Under the pieces are notes generated by a model. It did no database searches. It was not told the DNA's origin and saw only the letters and a program-made list of their open reading frames with translations. DNA of 64,000 nt, from NCBI GenBank assembly GCA_029931535.1, contig JAQPZY010001256.1, positions 619,001-683,000 on the forward strand, read 5' to 3'. A program made the translations under genes and the position numbers. Source of the stretch: Margaritifera margaritifera (taxonomy: Eukaryota > Mollusca > Bivalvia > Unionida > Margaritiferidae). This document shows positions 1 through 64,000 of this stretch, piece after piece (position 1 is the first letter of the stretch; every line of letters begins with the position of its first letter).

Positions 1-483
1 ACATATTCAGTTAGCAAAAATGTGCAGATTTTCCAAATACTCATAAAATTATTAGAAGATATATGGTATAAATTCCTGTATTTTCTGTGAAATTATCTGT
101 ATTTTAGGTCATGCCTAATACAAGAAAATGCACAGTAATCAGATTTTCATGGTGTTGTTCAATTGTTATGGCTGTGAGTAATGCTAAGATATGAGTTTTG
201 CAAAGAACTGTAACAATCCAGACAATACTGTTAGTAATATTGCACAATTTTTCTGTTTTTCTGTTAGCATAAGGAAAATGTATTACTGAGTTGAGCTCAC
301 TTTATTTTATTTCATGTACATGTACATACAATATACTTTTATATAGTGTATTATCCTAGTTGGGCCTGTCACAGACACTAATTATGGTTTATGTTGCCAT
401 CTCTCCTTTTAAATGTAGAAACTTGTCAGTAACATTTTAATTGTGTGATGGTCCATATGGCAAGTGTTGCACCAGTATAATGC
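1..483. other. Intronic or upstream DNA without recognised features
   Basis: AT-rich sequence with no convincing exon, RNA gene or transposon signature on either strand. The WH1-like exons expected upstream in FKBP15 are not visible here. Confidence 0.6.
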
Positions 484-1499
484 TCATGCTAATGTACACC
501 TACATTATGTTGTATAAATTATCCAGGCTAATGTACACCTACATTATGTTGTATAAATTATCCAGGCTAATGTACACCTACATTATGTTGTATAAATTAT
601 CCAGGCTAATGTACAACTACATTATGTTGTATAAAATATCCAGGCTAATGTACACCTACATTATGTTGTATAAAATATCCAGGCTAATGTACACCTACAT
701 TATGTTGTATAAAATATCCAGGCTAATGTACACCTACATTATGTTGTATAAATTATCCAGGCTAATGTACACCTACATTATGTTGTATAAATTATCCAGG
801 CTAATGTACACCTACATTATGTTGTATAAATTATCCAGGCTAATGTACACCTACATTATGTTGTATAAAATATCCAGGCTAATGCACACCTACATTATGT
901 TGTATAAATTATCCAGGCTAATGCACACCTACATTACGTTGTATAAATTATCCAGGCTAATGTACACCTACATTACGTTGTATAAATTATCCAGGCTAAT
1001 GTACACCTACATTACGTTGTATAAATTATCCAGGCTAATGTACACCTACATTGTGTTGTATAAATTATCCAGGCTAATGTACACCTACATTGTGTTGTAT
1101 AAAATATCCAGGCTAATGTACACCTACATTATGTTGTATAAAATATCCAGGCTAATGTACACCTACATTATGTTGTATAAATTATCCAGGCTAATGTACA
1201 CCTACATTATGTTGTATAAATTATCCAGGCTAATGTACACCTACATTATGTTGTATAAATTATCCAGGCTAATGTACACCTACATTATGTTGTATAAATT
1301 ATCCAGGCTAATGTACACCTACATTATGTTCTATAAAATATCCAGGCTAATGTACACCTACATTATGTTGTATAAAATATCCAGGCTAATGTACACCTAC
1401 ATTATGTTGTATAAAATATCCAGGCTATTGTACACCTACATTATGTTGTATAAAATATCCAGGCTAATGTACACCTACATTATGTTGTATAAATTATCT
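484..1499. repeat. 39-bp minisatellite, about 26 copies, ending at a splice acceptor
   Basis: Unit core GCTAATGTACACCTACATTA, rest TGTTGTATAAATTATCCAG. Copies are about 95% alike, with a recurring AAATTA/AAAATA alternative. Because 39 is a multiple of three and no unit contains a stop in one frame, a 354-codon frame (441-1505) arises by chance. It ends at TAG 1503-1505 and is not in frame with exon a. The last unit, changed to TTATCTAG, supplies the exon a acceptor. Confidence 0.95.
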
Positions 1500-1501
1500 A
1501 G

Positions 1502-62541
<61,040 letters not shown>

Positions 62542-63060
62542 GTCAGATATGTTATTAATATTAACATCTGTTTTTCACATGGTTCATACAATCTTGCAAA
62601 ATCCTTGAATTTGAGGGGTTGCCTTGAAAACTCCTTGAATTTCAAAGATAGTTGGTTCTGTTCTTGAAAAGTCCTTAAATTTGCTGAAAAACTCCTTAAA
62701 TTTTGGCAAAAATTCTTTTAATTTATATGAGGGAATGCAAAACATTAAAACTTAATAAAATATATAACTTTTTAACTCTAGAATGTTTGTTATTTACATA
62801 TTGTCCAAAAATAATGATTAAATAAATAAAATGGGATAAAATTTAGTGGATCCAAGGGCACAAGACTGCTAATAGACAAAGTAACATATGGAAATGGTTT
62901 AATTTCCATAAGACAAAAAATACTCCCTGAAGACTTTTGGAAGTCCTTGAAAACTCCTTTAAAAATCCTTGAAAGAAACTATGCATTCAATATTTTGCTG
63001 TCAGAGATAGAAATTAACCAAGTTGACCTAATTTCATACGTTTCATTTTAAATGAGCACT
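62542..63060. other. Intronic DNA with CTTGAAAA/CTCCTTGAAT motifs
   Basis: Scattered degenerate repeats of ACTCCTTGAATTT and GTCCTTGAAAA at 62600-62700 and 62930-62980; otherwise nothing recognised. Confidence 0.5.
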
Positions 63061-63064
63061 GATG

Positions 63065-64000
63065 GAAGACACTCCATTCATGTAGATAGGGTAAGATAGC
63101 TGTAGGTGTTTGGGCGTACCCAGGGACTGATGTTAGGGTAAGAGAGCTGTTGCTATTTGGGCTTACCCAGGGACTGGTGATAGGGTCAGATAGCTGTAGC
63201 TATTTGGGCTTACCCAGGGACTGATGATAGGGTCAGATAGCTGTAGCTATTTGGGCTTACCCAGGGACTGATGATAGGGTCAGATAGCTGTAGCTATTTG
63301 GAATTGACCAGGGACTGATTATAGGATAATACAACTGTAGCTATTTGGGCTTACCCAGGGACTGATGATAGGGTAAGACAGCTGTTGCTATTTGGGCTTA
63401 CCTAGGGACTGATGTTAGGGTAAGACAGCTGTTGCTATTTGGGCTTACCCAGGGACTGATGTTAGGGTAAGAGAGCTGTTGATATTTGGGCTTACCCAGG
63501 GACTGATGATGGGGTAAGAGAGCTGTTGCTATTTGGGCTTACCCAGGACTGATGTTAGGGTAAGAGAGCTGTTGCTATTTGGGCTTACCCAGGGACTGAT
63601 GATAGGGTAAGAGAGCTGTTGCTATTTGGGCTTACCCAGGGACTGATGTTAGGGTAAGAGAGCTGTTGCTATTTGGGCTTACCCAGGGACCGATGTTAGG
63701 GTAAGAGAGCTGTTGCTATTTGGGCTTACCCAGGGACTGATGATAGGGTAAGAGAGCTGTTGCTATTTGGGCTTACCCAGGGACTGATGTTAGGGTAAGA
63801 GAGCTGTTGCTATTTGGGCTTACCCAGGGACTGATGTTAGGGTAAGAGAGCTGTTGCTATTTGGGCTTACCCAGGGACTGATGTTAGGGTAAGAGAGCTG
63901 TTGCTGTTTGGGCTTACCCAGGGACTGGTGGTAGGGTAAGAGAGCTGTAGCTATTTGGGCTTACCCAGGGACTGATGTTAGGGTAAGAGAGCTGTTGCTA
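63065..64000. repeat. 47-bp minisatellite, at least 20 copies, open at window end
   Basis: Unit GGACTGATGTTAGGGTAAGA, GAGCTGTTGCTATTTGGGCT, TACCCAG. Each unit contains the inverted heptamers GGGTAAG and CTTACCC 19 bases apart, able to form a hairpin. Left units are more diverged; the right ones are nearly uniform. The array runs past the end of the window. Confidence 0.96.

Noticed and set aside
63065..64000. Telomeric or subtelomeric TTAGGG repeat
   Set aside because: TTAGGG occurs once per 47-bp unit at most and is not itself tandem.

Overview
The window is a stretch of AT-rich, intron-rich animal DNA. It comes most probably from a mollusc, perhaps a bivalve: this is inferred from the kinds of dispersed repeats, the many minisatellites and the transposon families, not from a species-specific marker. 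No bacterial-style gene organisation is present. The only host gene I can support is FKBP15 (FK506-binding protein 15, also called WAFL) on the + strand. Sixteen consecutive internal exons (1502 to 62541) have GT/AG borders and mutually compatible phases, and join into 652 codons without a stop. They encode the complete FKBP-type peptidyl-prolyl isomerase domain (exons 1-3), acidic and Ser-rich linkers (exons 4-5), a Gln/Pro/Met-rich linker (exons 6-8) and the first part of a long coiled coil (exons 9-16). The N-terminal WH1-like part and the C-terminal half lie outside the window.

About 97% of the window is intron, built from mobile elements and tandem repeats. Intron a (1655-8868) holds a decayed DIRS-type tyrosine-recombinase retrotransposon with inverted terminal repeats and an internal complementary region (about 2248-7705), plus a MITE. 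Intron b (8938-19067) holds a nearly intact, very young LTR retrotransposon (11022-17673). Its two 753-bp LTRs differ at one position that I could see, it has a 4-bp target duplication, and it carries one 1613-codon gag-pol frame. The pol order is protease-integrase-RT-RNase H, the rare Gmr1-like arrangement, although the enzymes are Ty3/gypsy type. Introns further on hold a hAT-like relic (25079-25892), a tRNA-derived SINE with a perfect 12-bp target duplication (38244-38435), non-LTR retrotransposon RT fragments, two mariner relics joined by a small minisatellite made of mariner end sequence, and a second DIRS-type element (about 52609-58060) that lost its RT and was hit by a hAT-like insertion. 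A second copy of the intron-a MITE lies at 61846-62064.

Two dozen or more minisatellites and degenerate medium-length repeats fill most of the remaining intron space. Several start or stop exactly at FKBP15 splice junctions (1499/1502, 47039/47040, 49818/49824, 60275/60276). One 43-bp array of about 40 copies repeats a back-to-back acceptor/donor motif (TGTAG|GTAAT), like a chain of recursive-splicing sites. The most rewarding targets are the Gmr1-like element, the DIRS element with its full inverted-repeat architecture, and the splice-site-anchored minisatellites.
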